Assembly: GCF_042646425.1 (NCBI RefSeq)
Contig: NZ_JBHRTR010000015.1
Coordinates: 1 to 64,000, forward strand
DNA length: 64,000 nt
Direction of reading: 5' to 3'
From: Marinibaculum pumilum
GTDB taxonomy: Bacteria > Pseudomonadota > Alphaproteobacteria > Ferrovibrionales > Ferrovibrionaceae
Below the pieces are notes generated by a model that ran no database searches, was not told the DNA's origin, and worked only from the letters and a program-made list of their open reading frames with translations. Made by a program: the position numbers and the translations under genes. Shown in pieces: positions 34,658 through 43,269 of this stretch (position 1 is its first letter; each line of letters opens with the position of its first letter).

Positions 34658-35671
34658 TCACGACCGCCTCCACTGCGCGCGGTGCTGGCTGAGCAGCTCC
34701 AGGCAGGCCATGCGGACGGCGACCCCCATCTCGACCTGTTCGCGGATCACGCTGCGGTCGATATCGTCGGCGACCAGGGTGTCGATCTCCACGCCGCGGT
34801 TCATCGGGCCGGGATGCATCACCAGGGCGTCGGGCTTGGCGCAGGCCAGCTTCTCCGAGTCCAGGCCGTAGAGGTGGAAATATTCCCGGATCGACGGGGT
34901 ATAGCTGCCCTGCATCCGCTCCAGCTGCAGGCGCAGCATCATCACGATGTCGACATCCGCCAGGCCTGCCTTCATGTCGGTGAAGCATTCCACCCCCATC
35001 CGGTCGACCCGGGCGGGCAGCAGGGTGGGCGGCGCGATCAGGCGCACCCGCGCGCCCATCGCCGACAGGAGGTGGATGTTCGACCGCGCCACCCGCGAAT
35101 GCAGGATGTCGCCGCAGATCGCCACCAGCAGGCCCTGCAGCCGGCCGCGGCGGCGGCGCACGGTCAGCGCGTCCAGCAGCGCCTGGGTGGGATGCTCGTG
35201 GCTGCCATCGCCGGCATTGATCACGCTGCAGCCGACCTTCTGTGCCAGCAGCTCCACCGCGCCCGACTCGGCATGGCGCACGGCCAGCAGGTCGGGATGC
35301 ATGGCGTTCAGGGTCATCGCGGTGTCGATCAGGGTCTCGCCCTTCTTCACCGCGGAGCTTTCCACCGACATGTTGATCACGTCGGCGCCCAGCCGCTTGC
35401 CCGCCAGCTCGAAGGATGTGCGGGTGCGGGTGGAGCTTTCGAAGAACAGGTTGATCAGGGTGCGGCCGCGTAAGGAATCGGCCTTCATCTGCCCGGCGCG
35501 GGTGCGCTCCACATGCGTGTTGGCGAGGTCGAGGATGGTGCCGATCTCGTCCGGGGTCAGACCCTCGATGCCCAGCAGGTGGCGATGCCTGAACGGGGGC
35601 GGGGCCGGCCGTTCCGCCGTTCCGGACGCCTGCGCGCCACCTGTCGCACTGCCTGCCACGCCGTCCGCCAC
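34658..35671 (-). CDS. pyrB: Aspartate carbamoyltransferase catalytic subunit
   Basis: A 337-residue ATCase that joins carbamoyl phosphate and aspartate, the second step of pyrimidine synthesis. The carbamoyl phosphate loop is FFESSTRTRTSFE (about 75-87), followed by SSAVKKGETL with the essential Lys, HPTQALLD (about 159-166), and MMLRLQLERM, VMHPGPMNRG near the C-terminus. GTG 35671 is preferred because GGAGGG lies 8 bases upstream. ATG 35728 would lengthen an already non-conserved N-terminus, which here is about 25 residues longer than in E. coli. No regulatory-chain gene (pyrI) is adjacent, in line with partnership with a PyrC-like protein. Confidence 0.95.
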   Translation of the reverse strand: MADGVAGSATGGAQASGTAERPAPPPFRHRHLLGIEGLTPDEIGTILDLANTHVERTRAGQMKADSLRGRTLINLFFESSTRTRTSFELAGKRLGADVINMSVESSAVKKGETLIDTAMTLNAMHPDLLAVRHAESGAVELLAQKVGCSVINAGDGSHEHPTQALLDALTVRRRRGRLQGLLVAICGDILHSRVARSNIHLLSAMGARVRLIAPPTLLPARVDRMGVECFTDMKAGLADVDIVMMLRLQLERMQGSYTPSIREYFHLYGLDSEKLACAKPDALVMHPGPMNRGVEIDTLVADDIDRSVIREQVEMGVAVRMACLELLSQHRAQWRRS

Positions 35672-35773
35672 CGTCGGGGACCCTCCATCACTGCCGCTCC
35701 CTATACCCAAGCGCCCCCACAGCAGCAATAGGGGCCGGCAAAAGGGGCGGGCGCGGAGGGGCCCGGACCGGTT

Positions 35774-36898
35774 TCAGGCGGCAGCGCGGTCCTTGTGAAC
35801 GCCGGCCTCCAGGATGCGGAGCACCTCCTCCCGCTGCTGCGCGGGATCGCCCAGCAGGGCGGCGTTGCAGCGGGCGCGCTTGTAGAACAGGTGGTTCTTC
35901 ATCTCCCAGGTGAAGCCGATCGCGCCGAACACCTGGATGTGCCGGTAGGTGGCGTCGCGATAGGCCTCGCTGGCATAGCTCTGCGCCATCGCGGCGGCCA
36001 GGGACGCGCGCGCCGGTTCCTCGTCCAGGGTCCAGGCGGCGTAGTGCACCGCCGCGGTGGCGCATTCGGACTGGCCGGCGATCTCCGCCAGCTGGTGCTT
36101 GATCGCCTGGAAGGTGCCCAGCGGCCGGCCGAAGGCGATCCGTTCCTGCGCATAGGCGACCGCATCGTCCAGCACCGCCTTCGTGCCGGCCGCGCTCTCC
36201 GCCGCCAGCAGCAGGTAGAGCCGGTCGCGCAGCCAGGGCCAGGTCGCCCCGTCGCCGGCGGGCAGCAGCTCCGCCGCCGCAGCCTCCAGGTCCAGCCGGC
36301 CGACCTGGCGGGTGATGTCGCGCCAGGCCAGCGCCGTCCGGGTGGCGCCGGCGGCTTCCGGGTCGACCAGGAACCAGCGGATCTCGCCGTCGGCCTGCGC
36401 GGCCACGACCACCCGGTCGGCGGCGTCCAGGTCGACGACATACCAGGCGCTGCCGTCCAGCCGGTGCCCGTCCGCCGTCGCGGTGGCGGTCACGCCGGCG
36501 CCGATCCGGTTGTCCCGGTCGGCGGCGGCCAGCGCCAGCTTCAGCTCTCCGGCGACCACCTTGCCGAGCAGGGCCTCCTGCTGCGCGGCGCTGCCGGTCT
36601 TCAGCAGGGCCCAGGTCCCCGCCAGGGTGCCGAACAGCGGCGCCGGTGCCAGGGTGCGGCCCATCTCTCCCACGATCATCGCCAGGTCCAGGCAGGACAT
36701 GCCTAGTCCGCCCTGTGCCTCCGGCACGATCAGGGAGGGCCAGCCGAGATCGGCGATCTTCCGCCACAGGCCGTCATAGCCGGCCGCCGCGACGGTTGCG
36801 CCCGGCTTCAGAAGCGGGGACAGGTCGACCTCCCGGTCCAGGAAGACGGCGGCGCTGTCGCGCAGCGCCAGATGGTCGTCGCTGAGAGTGAAATCCAT
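35774..36898 (-). CDS. Acyl-CoA dehydrogenase family protein (subunit B of a pair)
   Basis: A 374-residue FAD-dependent ACAD homologue. It has the N-terminal helical domain (LGWPSLIVPEAQGGLGMSCLDLA, about 51-73), a beta-domain that is short and diverged, and the C-terminal helices with AYAQERIAFGRPLGTFQAIKHQLA. The usual YEGT glutamate motif near the end is absent. Instead GAIGFTWEMKNHL (about 324-336) is present, as in subunits of heteromeric steroid/branched-chain ACADs. It follows another ACAD gene by 16 bases, so the pair probably forms an alpha2beta2 enzyme. Substrate unknown; the pyrimidine neighbours give no clue. Confidence 0.85.
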   Translation of the reverse strand: MDFTLSDDHLALRDSAAVFLDREVDLSPLLKPGATVAAAGYDGLWRKIADLGWPSLIVPEAQGGLGMSCLDLAMIVGEMGRTLAPAPLFGTLAGTWALLKTGSAAQQEALLGKVVAGELKLALAAADRDNRIGAGVTATATADGHRLDGSAWYVVDLDAADRVVVAAQADGEIRWFLVDPEAAGATRTALAWRDITRQVGRLDLEAAAAELLPAGDGATWPWLRDRLYLLLAAESAAGTKAVLDDAVAYAQERIAFGRPLGTFQAIKHQLAEIAGQSECATAAVHYAAWTLDEEPARASLAAAMAQSYASEAYRDATYRHIQVFGAIGFTWEMKNHLFYKRARCNAALLGDPAQQREEVLRILEAGVHKDRAAA

Positions 36899-36914
36899 GA
36901 TTCTGTTCTCCGGC

Positions 36915-38114
36915 TCAGGCGACCTTCGGCCGCTGGCGGCCGGCCTCGTTGAAGGGCAGGGCGGCGGTCGGGTCGGTGTCCCGCGGCAGGCCCAGGATCC
37001 GCTCCGCCACCGCGTTCTTCAGGATCTCCTGCGTGCCGACACCCAGGGTCGCGGCCGGCGCGAACCAGTAGGCATAGTCCCAGCTGTCGAACAGGCCGTA
37101 ATCCTTCTCCGCCAGCGGCAGGTCGTCGGCGCCGTCGATCATGCCGGCCGGCCCGGCACTGCGCTTGGCCAGGTCGCTGAGGCGCTGGCCGTGCGGCGCG
37201 GCCATCATCTTTCCCAGATTGCCCTCGAAGCCGGCGGGCTTGCCGTTGATCTTGTTGCTCATGTGCCGGTAGGTCAGCAGCCGCAGCAGCTCGCCCTCGA
37301 CATAGAGCCGCGCCGCCTGGTCGCGGATCGCCGGATCCCTGATGCGGCCGCTGGCGATCAGTCCGTCGACCAGTTCGCGGGCGGTCGGGCCGCTGCCCCA
37401 GACTGCACCCGGCATGGTCATGCCCTGGCGCTCGGTCTGCAGCTGCTCCATCACGATGCGCCAGCCGTCGCCCTCGCTGCCGAGCAGCCGGTCCGCCGGC
37501 ACCCGGACATCGTCCAGGAAAACCTCGTTATATTCGGGCTCAGCGCCGGTCATATCGGTGATCGGCCGCACCGTGATGCCGGGGCTCTTCATGTCGATCA
37601 GGAAGACCGACAGGCCCCTGTGCTTGGGCTTGCCGGCATCGGTGCGGGCGATCAGCACGCCGACCGTGGCCTTGTGCGCCAGCGAGTTCCAGATCTTCTG
37701 GCCGCTGATCACGTAATGGTCGCCCTCGCGCCGGGCGGCGGTGCGCAGCGCACCGAGGTCGGAGCCGCCGGACGGCTCGCTGAACAGCATGCACCAGATC
37801 TCCTCGCAGGCCAGCGCCGGCGGCAGGAAGCGCTGGCGCTGCGCCTCGGTGCCCCAGGTCAGCAGCGACTGGCCGCACTGGTTCACGCCGATCGGATTGA
37901 CCAGGTGGGGATGGGTGATGCCGGCCCGGTGCAGCTCCTCGTCGATGATCAGCACCTCTTCCGGCCCGGCGGACAGGCCCCAGGGGGCCGGCCAGTTCGG
38001 GGCGGTCAGGCCGCGCCCGGCGAGCTGCGCATAGCTGGCCTTCGGATGCGCCGCTAGCCAGGCGCGGATCTCGATGCGGCGGGGATCGTCCTCGCCGGGC
38101 AGGGTGAAGTCCAT
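36915..38114 (-). CDS. Acyl-CoA dehydrogenase family protein (subunit A of a pair)
   Basis: A 399-residue ACAD. The beta-domain is well conserved: MLFSEPSGGSDLGALRTAARREGDHY, VISGQKIWNSLAHKA and the LSVFLIDMKSPGITVRPI strand. The C-terminal region LGVGTQEILKNAVAERILGLPRD (about 357-379) lacks the catalytic Glu of the YEGT motif, as in FadE-type partners that rely on a second subunit. It starts at ATG 38114 with GGAGGAC upstream. The next gene is the partner ACAD, 16 bases away. Compare the fused two-domain ACAD at 52.7 kb, which has the same two halves in one chain in the opposite order. Confidence 0.87.
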   Translation of the reverse strand: MDFTLPGEDDPRRIEIRAWLAAHPKASYAQLAGRGLTAPNWPAPWGLSAGPEEVLIIDEELHRAGITHPHLVNPIGVNQCGQSLLTWGTEAQRQRFLPPALACEEIWCMLFSEPSGGSDLGALRTAARREGDHYVISGQKIWNSLAHKATVGVLIARTDAGKPKHRGLSVFLIDMKSPGITVRPITDMTGAEPEYNEVFLDDVRVPADRLLGSEGDGWRIVMEQLQTERQGMTMPGAVWGSGPTARELVDGLIASGRIRDPAIRDQAARLYVEGELLRLLTYRHMSNKINGKPAGFEGNLGKMMAAPHGQRLSDLAKRSAGPAGMIDGADDLPLAEKDYGLFDSWDYAYWFAPAATLGVGTQEILKNAVAERILGLPRDTDPTAALPFNEAGRQRPKVA

Positions 38115-38354
38115 GCCGTCCTCCCGTGGATCGGCCCGCGGCCAATGGCGGGCCTTTTGGTCGGACCATTGCACCATGAACCGGCAGGTCCGCCAAGAGG
38201 GCCGTTGCCGGTTCACCGCCATCGGGAGAAGCGCCGCCGCCGCGCATCGCGCCATGGCCTCGCCCGCATTCCGAATCGATCTACCTGCCGCTGTCCGACG
38301 ACGGGGCGGTCGTGAACATGCTGCTGGGCCTGACCATTTTCTACTGATGCAGCC

Positions 38355-39296
38355 CTACAGCAGCAGGTCCAGCATCACCGGCATGGTGGCGAAGGCGGCC
38401 ACCGTGGTGGCGGTGACCGCGGCGGCCATCGCCTCGGCATCCCCGCCCAGCTGGCGGGCCAGCACATAGGCGGCCGGCGAGGTGGGCAGCACGCCCCACA
38501 GGATCGCCGCGGTCAGCGACGGGCCGCTGACCCCGAACAGGATCGCGGTGCCGGCGATCAGCAGCGGGAACAGCACCAGCTTGCCCGCGCAGGCGACGGC
38601 CACCGGGCGCAGGCGCTCCAGCAGGCCGTTCGCGGTCAGCGCCGCGCCGACCGCCAGCAGGCCCAGCGGCAGGGCGGCGCGGGCCAGGATGAACAGCACC
38701 TCGTCCACCAGCCGCGGCAGCGGCAGCTGCGCCACCTGCATCGCGCCGCCGGCCAGGCAGGCCAGGATCAGCGGGTTGCGCACCACGTCCCAGGCGGTGC
38801 GCCGCAGCAGGCCCAGGCGGGAGCCGGCGCTGCCGGCGCGGGCGCCGTAGAGCGACAGGATGGCGACGCAGGCCAGGTTCAGGGTCGGCACCATCACCGC
38901 GATGCACAGCGCGAAGGCGGTCACCACCTCGGCGTCGAACAGCGCCGCGGCGGCGGCCAGGCCGACATAGGTGTTGAAGCGGGTGGCGGCCTGGAAGACC
39001 GAGGTGAAGGCCGGCCCGTTGCGGGCGACGACCGGGCGCGCCAGCAGCAGGATGACGATCAGGATCGCCAGCGCCGACAGCAGTGCCGCGGCCATCGGCC
39101 CGACCTGCACGTCGGTCAGGTTGGCGGTCGAGATGGTGCGGAACAGCAGCGCCGGGAACAGCACGTAGTAGACCAGCCGTTCCGCCGCCGGCCAGAAGCT
39201 CTCCCCCGGGAAGCGCAGCCGGCGCATGCCCGCGCCGGCGACGATCACGGCGAAGACGGGGACCAGTGCGACGGCGACGGCGGCCAGGCCGGACAA
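38355..39296 (-). CDS. AEC family (auxin efflux carrier-like) transporter
   Basis: A 313-residue polytopic inner-membrane protein with about ten hydrophobic helices in two five-helix halves, the layout of the AEC/MdcF family that exports small carboxylates and related anions. Typical features are the RLVYYVLFPALLFRTI helix 2 region (about 40-55), the QAATRFNTYVGLA turn (about 102-114), VVRNPLILACLAGG, and PLGLLAVGAAL. It ends the operon that begins with two TPR genes (gap 6 bases). The substrate is not readable. Confidence 0.88.
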   Translation of the reverse strand: MSGLAAVAVALVPVFAVIVAGAGMRRLRFPGESFWPAAERLVYYVLFPALLFRTISTANLTDVQVGPMAAALLSALAILIVILLLARPVVARNGPAFTSVFQAATRFNTYVGLAAAAALFDAEVVTAFALCIAVMVPTLNLACVAILSLYGARAGSAGSRLGLLRRTAWDVVRNPLILACLAGGAMQVAQLPLPRLVDEVLFILARAALPLGLLAVGAALTANGLLERLRPVAVACAGKLVLFPLLIAGTAILFGVSGPSLTAAILWGVLPTSPAAYVLARQLGGDAEAMAAAVTATTVAAFATMPVMLDLLL

Positions 39297-39302
39297 GGCC
39301 GC

Positions 39303-40724
39303 TCAGCCTCCGCCGCCGGGGGAGAGGTCGTCCACCGGCACCAGGTCGAAGGCGATGCTGATCCGCGGCTGGGTGCCGGCGAAGGGCACGGTCATGTGCC
39401 AGGCGAAGGAGGGGAACAGCACCAGCAGGCCGGGCTCCGGGCAGACATAGTCCAGCGCCGGCAGGTGCTGCGCCCGGAAGCGGCTGTGCGGCCGGCCGAG
39501 CTCCAGCCAGCCGGTCTTGCCGTTGTCGTCGCGGCGGATTCCCGGCGCGGCGGCATAGTAGACGCCGCTCAGCCATCCCGACGGGTGGTTGTGGCTGTCC
39601 TGATGGCCCTGGTCGCGCAGCACGGTGATCCAGGGCACGATCTGCCAGCGCCGCGGGGGATGCGTCAGGAAGGGATGGGCCTGCCCCTGCGCCGTACAGC
39701 GGCGCGCGCGATAGTCGGCGCCTGCGGCCTCCATCGCCTGCAGCAAGGCGTCCAGCGCCGGGTCCTCGCCGTAATGCAGCTGCGCGCTCTGCTGGCCCAT
39801 CATCGTGGTCTTGCCGCTGCGCGCCTCCAGCAGGGTGGGGTGCGACAGGGCGAAGGCGGTCAGCGCCGCATTGTCGATCTGCGGCAGGCGGTGCTGCTCC
39901 ACCAGCCCCGGATCGGCCAGGGCATGGGCCGCGTCGTGCCGGCCGAGCTCGTCCAGCACGATCACTTTCGTCGCCAGGGCGCGGGTGTGGGCGGGCTTGC
40001 GCGCCAGCGCCTCGTCCAGGTCGCCCAGTGCCGCCTCCAGGTCGCCGCAGTCATAGGCGGCCACGGCCAGGTTGCACCAGGCATCGCCGCCGGCGCCCGG
40101 CTGCCGCGCGGCCTCTTCCAGCAGCGGCCGTGCCGCATCCGGCTTTTCGGCGTCGATCAGCAGGTTGCCCAGGTTCATCAGCGCCTGCGGATGGCCGGGC
40201 GCCAGGCGCAGCGCCTCGCGGAAGGCGCGCTCCGCCTCCTCCAGCCGGTGCTGCTGCTGCAGGGCGAGGCCCAGGCCCAGATGCGCCTCCACCATGCCGG
40301 GTGCGCCGTTCAGGGCGGCGCGGAAGGTCACCGCCGCCTGCTTCGGGTCGTCCGCCTTCAGGAACAGATGCGCCAGGTTCATCCGCGCCGGCAGGTTGCC
40401 GGGATCCAGCCGCAGCGCCGCCTCGAAGCTCTGCCGCGCGGCGGCATCATGGCCGGCGATGCTCTGCGCATGGCCCAGGTTGAACAGCAGCTGCGGGTCG
40501 CGCGGGCGGGCGGCCAGCGCCGCCTCCAGGTCGGCCAGGCCGGCCTCCGCCTCGCCGGCCTGGACGCGGGCGATGCCCAGGATCGCGCGGGCGTCGACCG
40601 CCGCCGGGTCGGCCTTCAGCGCCAGCCGCGCCTCCCGGATCGCCGGCTGGAAGGCGCCCTGCTGCAACTGGTCGGCGGCCCGCTTCAGGTGCTTCAGGGC
40701 GGTGCGGCCGGCGGGGCGCGCCAT
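39303..40724 (-). CDS. TPR-repeat protein with C-terminal 2OG-Fe(II) oxygenase domain
   Basis: A 473-residue two-part protein. Residues about 1-265 are seven or so tetratricopeptide repeats (blocks such as LLFNLGHAQSIAGHDAAARQSFEAALRLDPGN), a protein-interaction solenoid. Residues about 300-470 match the 2OG-FeII_Oxy_5 type of oxygenase: SHNHPSGWLSGVYY (first iron His), LLVLFPSFAWHMTVPF (second His) and PRISIAFD (Arg for 2-oxoglutarate). It may hydroxylate a protein or peptide recruited by the TPRs; this is inference. A second TPR gene precedes it by 15 bases and an AEC carrier follows. Confidence 0.85.
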   Translation of the reverse strand: MARPAGRTALKHLKRAADQLQQGAFQPAIREARLALKADPAAVDARAILGIARVQAGEAEAGLADLEAALAARPRDPQLLFNLGHAQSIAGHDAAARQSFEAALRLDPGNLPARMNLAHLFLKADDPKQAAVTFRAALNGAPGMVEAHLGLGLALQQQHRLEEAERAFREALRLAPGHPQALMNLGNLLIDAEKPDAARPLLEEAARQPGAGGDAWCNLAVAAYDCGDLEAALGDLDEALARKPAHTRALATKVIVLDELGRHDAAHALADPGLVEQHRLPQIDNAALTAFALSHPTLLEARSGKTTMMGQQSAQLHYGEDPALDALLQAMEAAGADYRARRCTAQGQAHPFLTHPPRRWQIVPWITVLRDQGHQDSHNHPSGWLSGVYYAAAPGIRRDDNGKTGWLELGRPHSRFRAQHLPALDYVCPEPGLLVLFPSFAWHMTVPFAGTQPRISIAFDLVPVDDLSPGGGG

Positions 40725-40739
40725 CGGCGGGTCCGCCGC

Positions 40740-41438
40740 TCAGCCGGCCAGCCGCGCCAGGGCGGTCTGCACGCGGTCGTCGTCGGGCGCCAGCTCGCGG
40801 GCGGCGAGGTACCAGTTGCGCGCGCCCTCGGTATTGCCCATCGCCGCGGCGATATCGCCCAGGCCCAGCAGCACGCTGACATCCTCGGGCGCCAGGTGGT
40901 TCGCCGTCTGCAGTGCGGCATAGGCGGCATGGGCGTCGCCCAGGCGGAAATGGGCGAAGGCCATGGCGCTGTGCAGCGGCGCGATGTCGGGCCGGACCTC
41001 GATCGCCTGCTGCAGCACATTCAGCGCTTCTGCCGCGCGGCCCTGGCCCAGCAGCATGTCGGCCAGATTGCCCATCGCCTCGAAATGCGCCGGGTTGGCG
41101 GCAATCGCCAGGCGCCAGGCCGCCTCGGCGCCGGGCAGGTCGCCGCGCATCGCCAGCACGTTGGCATGGTTGAACTGCACCTGCGCATCGTCCGGCAGCT
41201 GCGCGGCGGCAAAGGACAGCCGCTCATGCGCCGCTTCCATGTCGCCGGTCATCGCCGCCAGGGTGCCGTACAGGCCGACCCCCTGCGGGTGGTAGGGCGC
41301 CAGGTCGAAGACCCGCAGGATCGCCGCCTCCGCCGCGCCCAGATCGCCGCTGCCCAGATGGCTGCGGGCCTGGTTCAGCAGGTCGGCGACTTCGCCGCCG
41401 TCCGGGTTGCCGCCGGATGCGTCCGTTTCCTCGCTCAC
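40740..41438 (-). CDS. Tetratricopeptide-repeat protein
   Basis: A 232-residue soluble protein made almost wholly of TPR units, about five (for example VQFNHANVLAMRGDLPGAE then AWRLAIAANPAHFEAMGNLA). The N-terminal 17 residues are acidic and disordered. No signal peptide. It is first in a three-gene operon with a TPR/2OG-oxygenase and an AEC carrier, so it may scaffold the oxygenase or its target. It is divergent from the SDR gene; 145 bases lie between them. Confidence 0.85.
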   Translation of the reverse strand: MSEETDASGGNPDGGEVADLLNQARSHLGSGDLGAAEAAILRVFDLAPYHPQGVGLYGTLAAMTGDMEAAHERLSFAAAQLPDDAQVQFNHANVLAMRGDLPGAEAAWRLAIAANPAHFEAMGNLADMLLGQGRAAEALNVLQQAIEVRPDIAPLHSAMAFAHFRLGDAHAAYAALQTANHLAPEDVSVLLGLGDIAAAMGNTEGARNWYLAARELAPDDDRVQTALARLAG

Positions 41439-41583
41439 AGATACACTCCCTGCCGTCCCGCTGTCCGGGCCCGGCCGCTTGTCAGTCCCTCAGGTTCCCG
41501 TCATAGGGGGCCGGGGCGCAATGCGCCAGCCTGCCGCATCCGGACGGACCGGTGGCGGGCAACCATCCGGGAGGAGGAAGCAT

Positions 41584-42426
41584 ATGGGACGTCTGCAGGA
41601 CAAGGTGGCGCTGGTCACCGGCGGGACCAGCGGCATCGGCCAGCGCACGGTGGCGCTGTTCGCGGCCGAGGGTGCGAAGGTCGTGTTCACCGGCCGCCGC
41701 GCGAAGCTGGGCGAGGAGGTGGCGGCGGCGATCCGCGCCGAAACCGGCGGCGAGGTCCGCTTCGTCCCCGGCGACATGACCGTCGAGGCGGAGGTGAAGG
41801 GCGCCGTCGAGGCCGCGACCGGCCACTACGGCCGGCTGGACGTTCTGTTCAACAATGCCGGCGCCCCGGCGCCGGGCGGCGGCATCGAGGACATTCCCTG
41901 GGACGGTTTCCAGCGGGCGATGGACAATCTGGTGGGCAGCGTGATGCTGGGCATGAAGCATGCCGCGCCGGTGATGCGGAAGCAGGGTGCCGGCAGCATC
42001 ATCAACAATGGCAGCGTGGCCGCCAGCCGCGCCGGCTATTCCTCCTCCATCATCTACGGCGCGGCGAAGGCGGCGGTGGTCCACCTGACGAAATGCGTGG
42101 CGATGGAGCTGGGCGAGGAAGGGGTGCGGGTGAACGCCGTCTCCCCCGGCGGCATCGCCACCGGCATCTTCGGCAAGGCCGCCGGCATGGCGTCGGAGCA
42201 GGCGGAGGGCACGGCGGAGCCGGTGCGCAAGGCGCTGGCCGGCATGCAGCCGATCCGCCGCGCCGGCATCACCGACGACATCGCCTATGCCGCGCTGTTC
42301 CTGGCCAGCGACGAATCGACCTTCGTCAATGCGCATGAGCTGGTCGTCGATGGCGGCCTGATCGCCGGCCGGCAATGGACGCCGATGCAGGAAGGCATGA
42401 AGGCGATGCGGTCGCTGTTCGGCTGA
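41584..42426 (+). CDS. Short-chain dehydrogenase/reductase
   Basis: A 280-residue classical SDR. TGGTSGIG coenzyme motif is at about 12-19, FTGRR after beta-2 (Arg pair favours NADP), NNAG at about 90-93, catalytic Ser in NNGSVAAS (about 142), and Y-G-A-A-K (about 159-163). The C-terminus is long (GRQWTPMQEGMKAMRSLFG). Consistent with the cyclohexanol/2,5-diketogluconate-like group, but the substrate is unknown. GGGAGGAGGAAGC precedes ATG 41584, a very strong ribosome site. It is 33 bases before recO. Confidence 0.93.
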   Translation: MGRLQDKVALVTGGTSGIGQRTVALFAAEGAKVVFTGRRAKLGEEVAAAIRAETGGEVRFVPGDMTVEAEVKGAVEAATGHYGRLDVLFNNAGAPAPGGGIEDIPWDGFQRAMDNLVGSVMLGMKHAAPVMRKQGAGSIINNGSVAASRAGYSSSIIYGAAKAAVVHLTKCVAMELGEEGVRVNAVSPGGIATGIFGKAAGMASEQAEGTAEPVRKALAGMQPIRRAGITDDIAYAALFLASDESTFVNAHELVVDGGLIAGRQWTPMQEGMKAMRSLFG

Positions 42427-42459
42427 CTGCCCGCAGCACCGTTTGAGGGGGCCGGGGCG

Positions 42460-43263
42460 ATGGAGTGGCATGACCGCGGTCTCGTCCTGTCCCGGCGCCC
42501 CTATGGCGACAGCGGCGCGGTCGTCAGCCTGCTGACGGCGGAACATGGCCGCCATGCCGGCCTGCTGCGCGGCGCGCGCAGCGCCCGCGGCATCGATGTT
42601 GGCGCCCGGGTCGACGCGGTCTGGCGGGCCCGGCTGGCGGAGCATCTGGGCAACTGGCGGCTGGAACCGGTCGGCGCGCCGGCGGGGCCGCTGCTGCGCG
42701 ACCGGCTGGCGCTGGCCGCCCTGGTTTCCGCCTGCGCCGTGGCGGATGCCGCCCTGCCGGAGCGGGAACCGCATCCGGACCTGTTCGCCGCCACCGAGGC
42801 TTTGTTCGACGTGATCGCGGAGCGCCCGCCCGGCTGGCCCGCCGTGCTGGTGCGCTGGGAACTGGGCCTGCTGCAGAGCCTGGGCTACGGCCTGGCGCTC
42901 GACCGCTGCGCCGTCACGGGGGAGGGCGGTGCGGGCCCGTCCGGCGGCCTGACCCATGTTTCACCGCGGACCGGCCGGGCGGTCAGCGCGGCCGCCGCCG
43001 CACCCTACCGGGAGCGCCTGCTGGCGCTGCCGCGATTCCTGAGGCTCGGCCAGGGGCCGCTCGATTCGGCACCGCAGCCGGCGGAGGTCGTGCAGGGCCT
43101 GGACCTGACAGGGCATTTCCTGGAGCGCCGGTTGTTCGGGGCCGGCGGCCGGGGAATCCCGGCCGCGCGGGCACAATTCGTCACCCGCTGCCGCCGGCTG
43201 GCGGCGGGCGGCGAGGACAGCCTGTCGCGGCCCCCTGCGGACGGGCCGGAAGGTGATATATAG
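42460..43263 (+). CDS. recO: DNA repair protein RecO
   Basis: A 267-residue RecO, the single-strand annealing and RecA-loading mediator of the RecFOR pathway. It starts with the N-terminal OB fold (WHDRGLVLSRRPYGDSGAVVSLLTAEHGRHAGLLRG, seen in parts at residues 3-38) and continues with the helical domain WELGLLQSLGYGLALDRCAVTG (about 128-149). The alphaproteobacterial form lacks the full zinc cluster: only one Cys (LDRC) remains at that site here. It sits 6 bases upstream of parC, a conserved alphaproteobacterial linkage. Confidence 0.95.
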   Translation: MEWHDRGLVLSRRPYGDSGAVVSLLTAEHGRHAGLLRGARSARGIDVGARVDAVWRARLAEHLGNWRLEPVGAPAGPLLRDRLALAALVSACAVADAALPEREPHPDLFAATEALFDVIAERPPGWPAVLVRWELGLLQSLGYGLALDRCAVTGEGGAGPSGGLTHVSPRTGRAVSAAAAAPYRERLLALPRFLRLGQGPLDSAPQPAEVVQGLDLTGHFLERRLFGAGGRGIPAARAQFVTRCRRLAAGGEDSLSRPPADGPEGDI

Positions 43264-43269
43264 CGGGCC

